Shown piece after piece: positions 9,523 through 17,910 of a stretch of DNA of 64,000 nt (the first letter of the stretch is position 1; the number at the start of each line of letters is the position of its first letter). A program made the translations under genes and the position numbers. Source of the DNA: Flavobacterium aquidurense (GTDB taxonomy: Bacteria; Bacteroidota; Bacteroidia; Flavobacteriales; Flavobacteriaceae); contig FNPS01000002.1 in NCBI GenBank assembly GCA_900107365.1, positions 620,001-684,000 on the forward strand, written 5' to 3'. The notes under the pieces were generated by a model. The model had not been told where the DNA came from. It ran no database searches and saw only the letters and a program-made list of their open reading frames with translations.

Positions 9523-11682
9523 ATGAAAAAAATATACTTTACCCTACTTATCATAGGGCAATGTGTTTTTGCGCAAAATGAAGCAAAACAAGACACTACA
9601 AAATCTCAAGAATTAGAAAACATTTTCATAACTGCCAATCGTACTGCAACTTTACGTAAAGAAACTCCTGTTGCTATTAGTAAAATAACAGCAAAAACGA
9701 TCAACGAAACCAAAGCAACGGCAGTCTACGAAATCATCAATAAAACGCCCGGCGTTTTAATGGTTAATTTAGGAAACGAACAACATATGATGTCGATTCG
9801 TCAGCCCATGACAACCAATGCTTATTACTTGTATTTAGAAGACGGTTTACCAATTCGTCCAATGGGAATCTTCAATCACAATGCCTTATTGGAAATCAAT
9901 CAATATAACTTACAAAGTATTGAAGTAGTAAAAGGGCCTGTTTCTTCTCTATATGGTCCGGAAGCAGTTGGAGGAACAATTAATTTAATTTCTGTAAAAC
10001 CACCTGTTGACCCTGAATTTAAATTTGGCGTTCAGGCTGATAATTATGGTTACAGAAGATTTCAGGCGGCTGGTGGGGCAACTATCGGAAAAGTTGGTTT
10101 TCATATCGCCGGAATTTCAAGCTTACAGGAAAACGGCTGGATGACGTATTCTGATTACAACAAAGACAATCTAAATGCGAGAATCGATTATAATATCTCT
10201 TCTTCTACCCGATTGATCAGTAATACCATGTATGGAAAATATTACTCTGACATGAGTGGAAGTGTAAACGAGGAAGCTTTTAACAACAGAACGTATAAAA
10301 GCACAACCGATTTCACCTATAGAAAATCAGATGCCTTAAGAACCCGCTTAACATTAGAACACGATTGGAACAGTAATTCAAGCAGTTATATAACCGCTTA
10401 TTTACGCGACAATAAATTAGGCCAAAATCCTTCTTACGGAATTAAATGGAGTCCGACAGTAAATCCGACTAAAGCAACAGGCGAAGTAAATTCGAATAAC
10501 TTCAAAAGTTACGGCGCTATTGGACAACATACTCAAAAATTCCATTTCCTAAATACAAAACTAGTTGCCGGTGCCTTATATGATTATTCTCCGGTCACCT
10601 ATTGGGCTTATGTGATTGATTTGAAAGCGAACTTAAATCCGGGAGAAGCCGGAAAACAAACCGTAGATTCTTATGAAATTATTGCAGAGCATCCGGATTC
10701 AAAATTAGCCGATTATACAGCCGATATTTTTAACACGGCCGGTTATGCACAAGTAAGTTTTAATCCGATTGAAAAATTAATTGTTACTGTTGGCGGTCGT
10801 TATGACAACATGAAAGTCAATTACGACAATGCTTTAGATCATTCTACAGGAAGCAAAGTTTATGACAAAATGACTTTTAAAGCGGGTGCGAATTACAATC
10901 CGTTTGAATTTGCTGGTTTTTATGGCAATTATTCACAAGGATTTGCGCCTCCCGGAATTACTTCTATTTTCAGAACAAAACCAGGAACTGGCGGAACAAC
11001 TGGCGTTCCTGCTGATTTCTATTATAATCTAGAACCTGCAACTTTCAACAATTATGAAGTTGGCGGATGGCTTTCTTTCCTTCAAAACAAACTAAATTTT
11101 GATTATGCGTTCTATTATATGGAAGGAAAAAATGAACTTTTAAATATCAAACTGGCAGATAATTCAACAGATTATCGTTCGGCTGGAGAGACACGTCATA
11201 AAGGAATTGAATTTGGAGCTACTTATCGTCCTTCAAAACAAATTAACTTTCGTCTTGGCGGAACTTACGCACAACACACTTATATCGATTTTAAACTTTC
11301 AGACAAACCATCTGATCCGGTTCAGGATCTAAATGGAAAAGAAATGCCATCAGCACCAAAATGGTCTGGAAATTCAGAGTTAAGTTATTACCCAAACTGG
11401 CTTCCAAATCTAAGAACTTCTATTGAATGGCAACTTGTGGGAAGTTATTACCAGGATCAGATTAATACCGTAAAATATGATGGTTACAACATTTTTAATG
11501 CGCGAATTGGATATCAATGGAAGGGTATTGAAATCTATGGAAACGTACTTAATTTAACAGACAAATTATACGCTTACAACGTTACAAGAGCCAATACAAC
11601 AAACGCTCAACCGACTTATACAGCAGCTGCTCCAAGAACTTTTGTTTTCGGAATTCAATATAATTTTTCATTAAAAAAATAA
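9523..11682 (+). CDS. TonB-dependent outer-membrane receptor
   Basis: A 719-residue receptor. The signal peptide (about residues 1-18, cleaved near VFAQ) is followed by a TonB-box-like ENIFITANR. The plug domain spans about 45-165, with YLEDGLPI and EVVKGPVSSLYGPEAVGGTIN. A 22-strand-type barrel with alternating aromatic strands ends in FGIQYNFSLKK. There is no N-terminal carboxypeptidase-like domain or STN domain, so it is neither SusC-like nor a transducer. The PepSY protein downstream points to a siderophore or metal ligand. The exact substrate cannot be read from sequence. Confidence 0.93.
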   Translation: MKKIYFTLLIIGQCVFAQNEAKQDTTKSQELENIFITANRTATLRKETPVAISKITAKTINETKATAVYEIINKTPGVLMVNLGNEQHMMSIRQPMTTNAYYLYLEDGLPIRPMGIFNHNALLEINQYNLQSIEVVKGPVSSLYGPEAVGGTINLISVKPPVDPEFKFGVQADNYGYRRFQAAGGATIGKVGFHIAGISSLQENGWMTYSDYNKDNLNARIDYNISSSTRLISNTMYGKYYSDMSGSVNEEAFNNRTYKSTTDFTYRKSDALRTRLTLEHDWNSNSSSYITAYLRDNKLGQNPSYGIKWSPTVNPTKATGEVNSNNFKSYGAIGQHTQKFHFLNTKLVAGALYDYSPVTYWAYVIDLKANLNPGEAGKQTVDSYEIIAEHPDSKLADYTADIFNTAGYAQVSFNPIEKLIVTVGGRYDNMKVNYDNALDHSTGSKVYDKMTFKAGANYNPFEFAGFYGNYSQGFAPPGITSIFRTKPGTGGTTGVPADFYYNLEPATFNNYEVGGWLSFLQNKLNFDYAFYYMEGKNELLNIKLADNSTDYRSAGETRHKGIEFGATYRPSKQINFRLGGTYAQHTYIDFKLSDKPSDPVQDLNGKEMPSAPKWSGNSELSYYPNWLPNLRTSIEWQLVGSYYQDQINTVKYDGYNIFNARIGYQWKGIEIYGNVLNLTDKLYAYNVTRANTTNAQPTYTAAAPRTFVFGIQYNFSLKK

Positions 11683-11688
11683 TATTTT

Positions 11689-11748
11689 GCCACAGATTAA
11701 AGGATTAACACAGATTGTAAAAATCATTTTAATCCTTTAATCTGTGGC
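11689..11748. repeat. Perfect 19-bp inverted repeat between receptor and PepSY genes
   Basis: GCCACAGATTAAAGGATTA (11689-11707) and its exact complement (11730-11748) enclose a 22-nt loop. There is no T-run, so it may be a processing or attenuation hairpin within the operon rather than a terminator. It uses the CACAGATTAAA vocabulary seen again near 55347. Confidence 0.85.
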
Positions 11749-11784
11749 TAAAACATCAAGTAGACAAATCATAACACCACGAAT

Positions 11785-13380
11785 ATGAGTAAAGAAATAA
11801 AAGAGAAAAAGTCTAAAAAGAAAGATTCTAAGCTTGTCAAGAAAATCAAGCAAAACATGTACAAATGGCATCGTACAATTGGCTTGATTACCATTATTCC
11901 TGTAATTTTCTGGACATTATCTGGTTTGATGCATCCTTTTATGGCACATTTTTTTAAACCGGAGATTGCCCACGACAAATTAGAACAACAGCATATTGAT
12001 AAAAATCAATTGAAATTTTCAATTCAGGAAGTTTTACAGAAAAATGAACTAACGCAATTCAAAAATTTCCGAATTGTTACTTTCAATAACAAAACGTACT
12101 ATCAGCTTAAAACTATAATTGGCGAATTATGGTATTTTGACGCCTCGACAGCTGAAAAGTTAGACAACGGAGATCAAAAATATGCTGAATGGCTTTCGCG
12201 ATATTTTCTGGATGACCAAAAAAGCGCTGTAAAAAAGAGTGAAATTGTTACTGAATTCACCTCACAATATAAATATGTAAACCGTTATTTACCTGTTTAC
12301 AAACTGAGTTTTGATCGTCCCGATACAATGGAAGTTTATGTAGAAACCTCATCAGGTAAACTGGCAACTTATAATCCAACTTCAAGACAATGGTTTATTT
12401 GGTTTTTCGATACTTTTCATAATTGGTCTTTTGTAGATGCTATTACAAACAACAGCATCCGAATTATTACAATGATTTTCTTGCTTTCTATAATTGGATT
12501 TTCTGCTTTGAGCGGAATCTTAATTTATGGCTTATTATGGAAACAATTCAAAAAAACAGATAGTTTGCAACCCAAAAAAGGACTTCGAAAATACCACCGC
12601 CAAATTGGGATTTGGGTTTCGTTTTTTACTTTAACATTTGCTTTTAGCGGCGCTTATCACGCCACTACAAAATGGGTTCCGTACACTTTATCGCAAATGG
12701 TTTACGAACCAACTTTCGAAACTAAAGAGATTCCGTTAGCGAGTAATAATTTGAATTTAGACTGGAGTCGTTTTCAAAATGCAAGCATTATTACTTTAAA
12801 TGATACGACTTACTTCCGTTGTCAATTATTGGAAAAAGAAAAATTCAAAAATTCAAAAGCCGATTCTAATTCGAAATGGAATAAAAAAAACGATCAAAAA
12901 TCAGAAGTTGTTTACATCAATGCTACAACCAATAAAGTGGTTCCGAATATTGATCTTGAATATGCTAAGTTTCTCGCTTATTACTTTACAGATGGTGCTC
13001 CAAAAGCCGCTTGTTGCGAAATGGTAGAAAGTTCAGACGAACCGGAAGCTTCATTAGAAAATGCAAAACTATTAGAATCTAAAGTTCTGACGGATTTTGA
13101 AAGCAGAGAATATGGTTTTGTAAATAAGAGATTGCCAGTTGTAAAATTGGCTTACGACACTCCTGAAAAAACAACCTATTTTATAGAAACAGGAACTTCC
13201 AGATTGGCCGCAAAAATTAAAAGTTCAGATATGGTAGAAGGTTATTCGTTTGCCATTCTCCACAAGTTTTTATTTATGGATTGGGCAGGAAAAAACATTC
13301 GGGATTTAACAATGGTTCTGGCAGCTTTGAGCATTTTGGTTGTTTGTGTTTTAGGATTTATTTTGTTTTTGAAGAAGTAA
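11785..13380 (+). CDS. PepSY-associated TM-helix membrane protein
   Basis: A 531-residue inner-membrane protein. A Lys-rich cytoplasmic N-terminus precedes TM1 (about 37-60, with KWHRTIGLI just before it). A long periplasmic PepSY-like region contains IVTEFTSQYKYVNRYLPVYK and a repeat of the same pattern later (LTDFESREYGFVNKRLPVVK). TM helices follow at about 225-255 and 270-295, with RKYHRQIGIWVSFFTLTFAFSG, and a last one at about 508-528. The paired WHR/YHRQIG His motifs match PepSY_TM proteins linked to siderophore reduction. An ACCEM Cys pair occurs near 411. The position after the receptor suggests electron transfer to, or release of, an imported metal complex. Confidence 0.85.
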   Translation: MSKEIKEKKSKKKDSKLVKKIKQNMYKWHRTIGLITIIPVIFWTLSGLMHPFMAHFFKPEIAHDKLEQQHIDKNQLKFSIQEVLQKNELTQFKNFRIVTFNNKTYYQLKTIIGELWYFDASTAEKLDNGDQKYAEWLSRYFLDDQKSAVKKSEIVTEFTSQYKYVNRYLPVYKLSFDRPDTMEVYVETSSGKLATYNPTSRQWFIWFFDTFHNWSFVDAITNNSIRIITMIFLLSIIGFSALSGILIYGLLWKQFKKTDSLQPKKGLRKYHRQIGIWVSFFTLTFAFSGAYHATTKWVPYTLSQMVYEPTFETKEIPLASNNLNLDWSRFQNASIITLNDTTYFRCQLLEKEKFKNSKADSNSKWNKKNDQKSEVVYINATTNKVVPNIDLEYAKFLAYYFTDGAPKAACCEMVESSDEPEASLENAKLLESKVLTDFESREYGFVNKRLPVVKLAYDTPEKTTYFIETGTSRLAAKIKSSDMVEGYSFAILHKFLFMDWAGKNIRDLTMVLAALSILVVCVLGFILFLKK

Positions 13381-13382
13381 AA

Positions 13383-13459
13383 CAAAGGTACAGAGGTTCT
13401 AAGTTGCTAAGATTCTAAGTTTTTTTCTTAGCAACTTAGTAACTTAGCCTCTAAGTATC
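13383..13459. repeat. Intergenic inverted word repeat (AGGTTCTAAG type)
   Basis: Words GAGGTTCTAAGTTGCTAAGATTC are mirrored by CTTAGCAACTTAGTAACTTAG. The hairpin lies between the convergent PepSY and trmH genes. Related vocabularies occur at 20152 and 43757. Confidence 0.7.
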
Positions 13460-14122
13460 TTATCTTGCGTTCTCTTCGTAATAACGCGCCTCAATTCGTT
13501 TAATATCTTTAATTGAACTTTTAGCCCAGGACAAACGTTTCTCCAAAATTTCATCCTCTGACAATTGCCATTTGATAGCTGAATTTCGTAATCTGTTGGT
13601 TAAGTTTTGAATGATGATGGCGGCAGAAACTGAAATATTCAAACTCTCGGTAAAACCAACCATCGGGATTTTAAGAAAACCATCTGCTTTTTCCAGAATT
13701 TCTTCTGATAATCCGTCTCTTTCTGTTCCGAAAAATAAGGCACTTGGTTTTGTAATATCGAAATCTTCCAACAAACAATCATTTTCATGCGGTGTCGTAG
13801 CAATAATTTGATAACCTTGATTTTTTAAAGTAGAAATACAAGTTGTAATGGAATCATATTGATTGATATCAACCCATTTTTGCGCACCCATTGCAATTTC
13901 TTTATCTATTCTTTTTCCGTAACGCTGTTCAATAACATTCAGTTCCTGAATTCCGAAAACTTCACAACTACGCATTACGGCACTTGTGTTGTGCATCTGA
14001 AAAACGTCTTCAACAGCAATTGTAAAATGCTTTGTACGTTTTCCTAAAACATCTAAGAATCTTTCTTTACGATTATCTGTCAATATATTTTCAAGGAAAG
14101 CAAGGTATTCTAAATCAATCAT
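13460..14122 (-). CDS. trmH: TrmH-family tRNA (guanosine-2'-O-)methyltransferase
   Basis: A 220-residue SPOUT enzyme that probably methylates G18 ribose in tRNA. Motif 1 is HNTSAVMRSCEVFGIQ, motif 2 is FFGTERDGLSEEIL and motif 3 is IPMVGFTESLNISVSAAI, all in the order and spacing of TrmH/SpoU enzymes. Its length and C-terminal basic helices fit TrmH rather than RlmB. The start overlaps the upstream gene by 8 bases, so both are translated from one mRNA. Confidence 0.9.
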   Translation of the reverse strand: MIDLEYLAFLENILTDNRKERFLDVLGKRTKHFTIAVEDVFQMHNTSAVMRSCEVFGIQELNVIEQRYGKRIDKEIAMGAQKWVDINQYDSITTCISTLKNQGYQIIATTPHENDCLLEDFDITKPSALFFGTERDGLSEEILEKADGFLKIPMVGFTESLNISVSAAIIIQNLTNRLRNSAIKWQLSEDEILEKRLSWAKSSIKDIKRIEARYYEENAR

Positions 14123-14750
14123 TATTTATTTTTTTATTGCTGAGTATAATTTTTATCACGTTATGTAATACAAATGTATTCCAATCTTCTTTATAAGAAT
14201 AGCCTCTGTTAATTTGAGTCGGATTATTTTTAGAATAAACAGAAAAATAAGTTCTGTATAATTTAAATCTTAAATCGTCCCAAGGAATTTGGATCTTTTC
14301 TAATTTCGTAAGTTTTGAAACTTTGATTATAATACCTTTTGGATTAACAACAACATCTCCAATATAAAAAGATTCACCTGTTTCAAATTCTTTTAAAAAA
14401 TCATTTACCTGATTATTAAAATATAAATTCCACAGCGAATCAATTATACTCGTATAAAGTTTATGCTGCTCTCTTTTTTTAATTCCGAAATAAGAATTAA
14501 ACTTAATCTTTAAAACTTCATCGCTTAAATTTCTAATGTGAAACTCATATTCTCTACCAAAAACAAAATAGTATTGAAACCAATTGACTCCACAACGAAA
14601 ATCTTTTATCTCCGAAGATTTAAAAGTTGTAAAACCATTATTAATCAGATCTTTATCTTCAAATTGAATAAATTCCGGATGAAGGTGCAAGGGTCTGTGA
14701 TAATTATCTAAAAAACTTCTTTTAATTTTTACTTTAAGTTCTGACTCCAA
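14115..14750 (-). CDS. Uncharacterised cytoplasmic protein upstream of trmH
   Basis: A 211-residue protein with no signal peptide or TM helix. Alternating beta strands and the motif QIPWDDLRF near residue 160 recall bacterial PH-like or YcxB-like folds, but the resemblance is weak. Its stop overlaps the trmH start by 8 bases (translational coupling). No catalytic motif is seen. Function is not recognised. Confidence 0.7.
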   Translation of the reverse strand: MESELKVKIKRSFLDNYHRPLHLHPEFIQFEDKDLINNGFTTFKSSEIKDFRCGVNWFQYYFVFGREYEFHIRNLSDEVLKIKFNSYFGIKKREQHKLYTSIIDSLWNLYFNNQVNDFLKEFETGESFYIGDVVVNPKGIIIKVSKLTKLEKIQIPWDDLRFKLYRTYFSVYSKNNPTQINRGYSYKEDWNTFVLHNVIKIILSNKKINND

Positions 14751-14848
14751 TTTATTCCATTTTTTTATCAGCTAAAATAAGTATTTCGTTTTAGAAATTT
14801 ATCATTAGATTATTCTTTGCCAGATTAAAATAAACTTTTCTCTTCATC

Positions 14849-14856
14849 TAACTTTG
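14849..14856 (+). promoter_or_regulatory. -7 box TAACTTTG of the GNAT/sirtuin operon
   Basis: Exact TAnnTTTG match. Its last three bases form a TTG that could be mistaken for a start codon. The expected transcription start (about 14860) lies after it, which favours ATG 14884. Confidence 0.6.
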
Positions 14857-14883
14857 ATTAAATTCGTGAAAAAATACTGCCTT

Positions 14884-15408
14884 ATGCAAACACCCGCAAT
14901 TAAAAAAATTGGTCTTCCAGAAATACACGAGTTACAAAAAATAGGAAAACAAACATTTTCTGAAACTTTTGCCAATGACAATTCTGAGGAAAATATGAAT
15001 GAATACTTAAAAGGAAAATTTTCACTTGAAAAGCTAACTTCTGAGTTGACAGATTCTAATTCTGAATTTTATTTTGCTTATACTGACACTAAAATTCTGG
15101 GCTATTTAAAAGTGAATTTTGCAGAATCACAAACAGAATTAAAAGATAAAAATGGTCTCGAAATAGAACGTATTTACGTCCTAAAAGAGCTTCACGGGCA
15201 GAAAATTGGTCAAATATTATATGACAAAGCTGTACAAATCGCTAAAGACGCTGATATAAATTATGTCTGGTTAGGTGTTTGGGAAGAAAACCACAGAGCT
15301 TTAAACTTTTATAAAAAGAATGGTTTTGTCGAATTTGACAAACACATTTTTAGATTAGGCGACGACGAGCAAACCGATTTACTAATGAAATTAACACTGA
15401 AGTCATAA
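14884..15408 (+). CDS. GNAT-family N-acetyltransferase
   Basis: A 174-residue acetyl-CoA-dependent acyltransferase. The start is ATG 14884; an upstream in-frame TTG at 14854 is part of a promoter box. The core beta-strand IERIYVLKELHGQKIGQILYDKA (near residues 98-120) contains the pyrophosphate-binding Q/RxxGxG-type loop in a slightly altered form (HGQKIGQ). The C-terminal VWLGVWEENHRALNFYKKNGF is typical. The acceptor is unknown. The sirtuin gene begins 1 nt after this stop, so the two are co-translated. Confidence 0.88.
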   Translation: MQTPAIKKIGLPEIHELQKIGKQTFSETFANDNSEENMNEYLKGKFSLEKLTSELTDSNSEFYFAYTDTKILGYLKVNFAESQTELKDKNGLEIERIYVLKELHGQKIGQILYDKAVQIAKDADINYVWLGVWEENHRALNFYKKNGFVEFDKHIFRLGDDEQTDLLMKLTLKS

Positions 15409-15409
15409 A

Positions 15410-16114
15410 ATGAAAAAGAAATTAGTCGTGCTAACCGGAGCCGGAATTAGTGCTGAAAGTGGCATAAAAACGTTTCGTGACAGCGATGGCTTATGGGAAG
15501 GCCATGATGTAATGGAAGTCGCAACTCCTGAGGGCTGGCGAAAAAACCAGGAATTAGTTTTAGATTTTTACAATAAAAGACGTCAGCAACTTAAAGAAGT
15601 AGAACCTAATTTAGGTCACAAAATTTTAGCCGAATTAGAACAGGATTTCGATGTACATATCATTACGCAAAATGTAGATGATTTGCACGAACGTGCTGGC
15701 AGCACAAAGGTTTTGCATTTGCATGGAGAATTACTAAAAGTCCGCAGCGTTAAAAACAGAAACCTGATTCTTGATTGGACCGAAGATTTATATACCGGAG
15801 ATTTTGATGAAAACGGAGACCAGTTGAGACCTCATATTGTTTGGTTTGGCGAAGACGTTCCCGCATTGGAAGAAGCCATCGAAATTACAGAAACCGCAGA
15901 TTATTTTGCAGTAATTGGAACGTCATTACAAGTATATCCCGCTGCTGGACTGATTTCGTATACGTATAGCATCACACCGGTTTTCTATATTGATCCAAAG
16001 CCAATTGCGATTCCGAATATCCAAAACAAAGTGGAAGTTATTGCTAAAATTGCTTCGGAAGGAGTTGCAGAATTACGAGAGCGATTAAACACTAATTTCA
16101 CAAATATTCACTAA
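15410..16114 (+). CDS. cobB: NAD-dependent protein deacylase, sirtuin (CobB-like, no zinc cysteines)
   Basis: A 234-residue class III sirtuin. The NAD site is GAGISAESGIKTFRD (near 10-24), the catalytic His lies in LHLHGELLKVR, TQNVDDLHERAG is present, and GTSLQVYPAAG closes the fold. FYNKRR near residue 62 keeps the Tyr and Arg that in CobB/SIRT5 favour acidic acyl groups such as succinyl. The four zinc-ligand Cys of CobB are absent: the stretch KVRSVKNRNLILDW...FDENGDQLRPH has none. It follows the GNAT gene with a 1-nt gap, which suggests an acylation/deacylation pair. Confidence 0.93.
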   Translation: MKKKLVVLTGAGISAESGIKTFRDSDGLWEGHDVMEVATPEGWRKNQELVLDFYNKRRQQLKEVEPNLGHKILAELEQDFDVHIITQNVDDLHERAGSTKVLHLHGELLKVRSVKNRNLILDWTEDLYTGDFDENGDQLRPHIVWFGEDVPALEEAIEITETADYFAVIGTSLQVYPAAGLISYTYSITPVFYIDPKPIAIPNIQNKVEVIAKIASEGVAELRERLNTNFTNIH

Positions 16115-16268
16115 TTCGAATGATTTAAAAGTTGAATTATTATCTTGATGCCTATTTACTTAAAACCAATTTTATTCTTTTTTTATAAAATTAAAATAAT
16201 TTTATAATTTGTGAAAATTTGTGAAATCTGTGTTTGATCTTTTGTCTGTTAAATCCGCAAATTCTGTT

Positions 16269-16276
16269 TATATTTG
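16269..16276 (+). promoter_or_regulatory. -7 box TATATTTG of purB
   Basis: Exact TAnnTTTG match, 25 nt before ATG 16302, with a TTTG at 16241-16244 about 24 nt upstream as a possible -33 element. Confidence 0.65.
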
Positions 16277-16301
16277 CACCTTTCGAACAAACAACATAAC
16301 A

Positions 16302-17648
16302 ATGACTACTTTAAACGAATTGAATGCTATATCGCCAATTGACGGAAGATATAGAAGCAAAACCCTTTCATTAGCACCTTTTTTCTCTGAAGAAGCTTTA
16401 ATCAAATACCGTGTATTGGTTGAAATCGAGTACTTTATTGCTTTATGCGAAGTGCCATTACCACAACTTTCAGGTGTAAACCCAAATTTATTTGACAGTT
16501 TAAGAGATATCTATAAAAAATTCTCAACTGAAGATGCACTTTGGATTAAAGAAACGGAGAAAGTAACCAACCACGACGTAAAAGCGGTTGAATACTTTAT
16601 CAAAGATGCTTTTGAAAAATTAGGTTTATCTCAATACAAAGAGTTCATTCACTTCGGATTAACATCTCAGGATATTAACAACACTGCTATTCCGCTTTCT
16701 ACAAAAGAAGCTTTTGAGCAGGTATATATGCCCTCTTTAATTTCTTTAATTTCTAAATTAAAAGAATTAAGCGTAGAATGGAAGGATATTCCAATGTTGG
16801 CGCGTACACACGGACAACCGGCTTCTCCTACTCGTTTGGGTAAAGAAATTTTAGTTTTTGTAGAGCGTTTAGAAGAGCAAATGCGTTTGTTATTCAACAT
16901 TCCGTTTGCAGCTAAATTTGGTGGTGCAACAGGAAACTACAACGCACATCATGTAGCTTACCCGCAAATCGACTGGAAACAATTCGGAAATAAATTTGTA
17001 GAAACAGATCTTGGTTTACACCATTCTTTTCCAACAACTCAAATTGAACACTACGATCATTTTGCTGCCTTTTTTGATGCTTTAAAAAGAATCAACAATA
17101 TCATCATCGATTTAGACCGTGATATCTGGACGTATGTATCGATGGAATATTTCAAGCAAAAAATCAAAGCAGGAGAAATTGGATCATCTGCAATGCCACA
17201 TAAAGTGAACCCAATTGATTTTGAAAATTCTGAAGGAAACTTAGGAATCGCCAATGCTATTTTCGAACATTTAGCTGCTAAATTACCCGTTTCAAGATTA
17301 CAACGTGATTTGACTGACAGTACTGTTTTACGTAATATTGGAGTTCCAATCGGTCATACTATTATTGCCTTTGAAGCTACGCTGAAAGGTTTAAACAAAT
17401 TGTTATTAAACGAATCAAAATTTGCTGAAGATTTAGAGAAAAACTGGGCTGTTGTTGCAGAAGCAATTCAGACCATTTTACGTCGTGAAGCATATCCAAA
17501 TCCGTACGAAGCTTTGAAAGGTTTGACAAGAACAAATGAGGCAATTGACAAAAAAGCGATTCATAATTTTATTGCCACTTTAGAAGTTTCTGAAGCTATT
17601 AAAGAAGAATTAATGCAGATAACACCTGCTAATTTCACAGGAATCTAA
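16302..17648 (+). CDS. purB: Adenylosuccinate lyase
   Basis: A 448-residue homotetrameric enzyme of purine synthesis. It cleaves SAICAR to AICAR and adenylosuccinate to AMP. The N-terminus LNELNAISPIDGRYRSK is diagnostic. The family signature GEIGSSAMPHKVNPIDFENSEGN sits near residue 290, and the general acid/base regions THGQPASPTRLGKE and FIHFGLTSQDINNTA are intact. The frame extends upstream to 16221, but the promoter box at 16269 and family length support ATG 16302. It is closer to the E. coli-type PurB than to the B. subtilis type. Confidence 0.96.
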   Translation: MTTLNELNAISPIDGRYRSKTLSLAPFFSEEALIKYRVLVEIEYFIALCEVPLPQLSGVNPNLFDSLRDIYKKFSTEDALWIKETEKVTNHDVKAVEYFIKDAFEKLGLSQYKEFIHFGLTSQDINNTAIPLSTKEAFEQVYMPSLISLISKLKELSVEWKDIPMLARTHGQPASPTRLGKEILVFVERLEEQMRLLFNIPFAAKFGGATGNYNAHHVAYPQIDWKQFGNKFVETDLGLHHSFPTTQIEHYDHFAAFFDALKRINNIIIDLDRDIWTYVSMEYFKQKIKAGEIGSSAMPHKVNPIDFENSEGNLGIANAIFEHLAAKLPVSRLQRDLTDSTVLRNIGVPIGHTIIAFEATLKGLNKLLLNESKFAEDLEKNWAVVAEAIQTILRREAYPNPYEALKGLTRTNEAIDKKAIHNFIATLEVSEAIKEELMQITPANFTGI

Positions 17649-17670
17649 AGAAAACCTAAAATATTTTCTC

Positions 17671-17703
17671 AAAAAAAGCTATCTTTAACGATAGCTTTTT
17701 TTA
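17671..17703 (+). terminator. Intrinsic terminator after purB
   Basis: AAAAAAAGCTATC and GATAGCTTTTTTT flank a 6-nt loop, with a T-run. Confidence 0.88.
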
Positions 17704-17727
17704 TTGCTTGTAAACCTGATTGGGAAA

Positions 17728-17890
17728 TTAGCCCAGAGTGAAATGAAAAGCCTTTTGTGAAAAAAACTATATTTTTTTGTAGATACAGAACGACTCCCGA
17801 AGTATCGGGATAAACTTCTGAAGCTCCTGTAACTACTTTAAAAATATGTTTTTTGAATAAAAGCTTGAAATGGAAAGCTGGATTAGCTCC
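17728..17890. repeat. REP-like element, long copy
   Basis: It begins TTAGCCCAGAGTGAAATG and ends TTGAAATGGAAAGCTGG plus ATTAGCTCC. These ends match, in the opposite orientation, the ends of the element at 51964-52034 (TCCCGCTATTCG ... CTATCGGGGCTAA). The centre is longer and contains a CTCCCGAAGTATCGGGA hairpin. It fills the space between purB and the antiporter gene. Confidence 0.6.
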
Positions 17891-17910
17891 TGAACAAAAA
17901 ATACCACTTT

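Noticed and set aside
17649..17910. Short peptide gene between purB and the antiporter
   Set aside because: The region is explained by the purB terminator and a REP-like element; no frame has a start with protein-like content.
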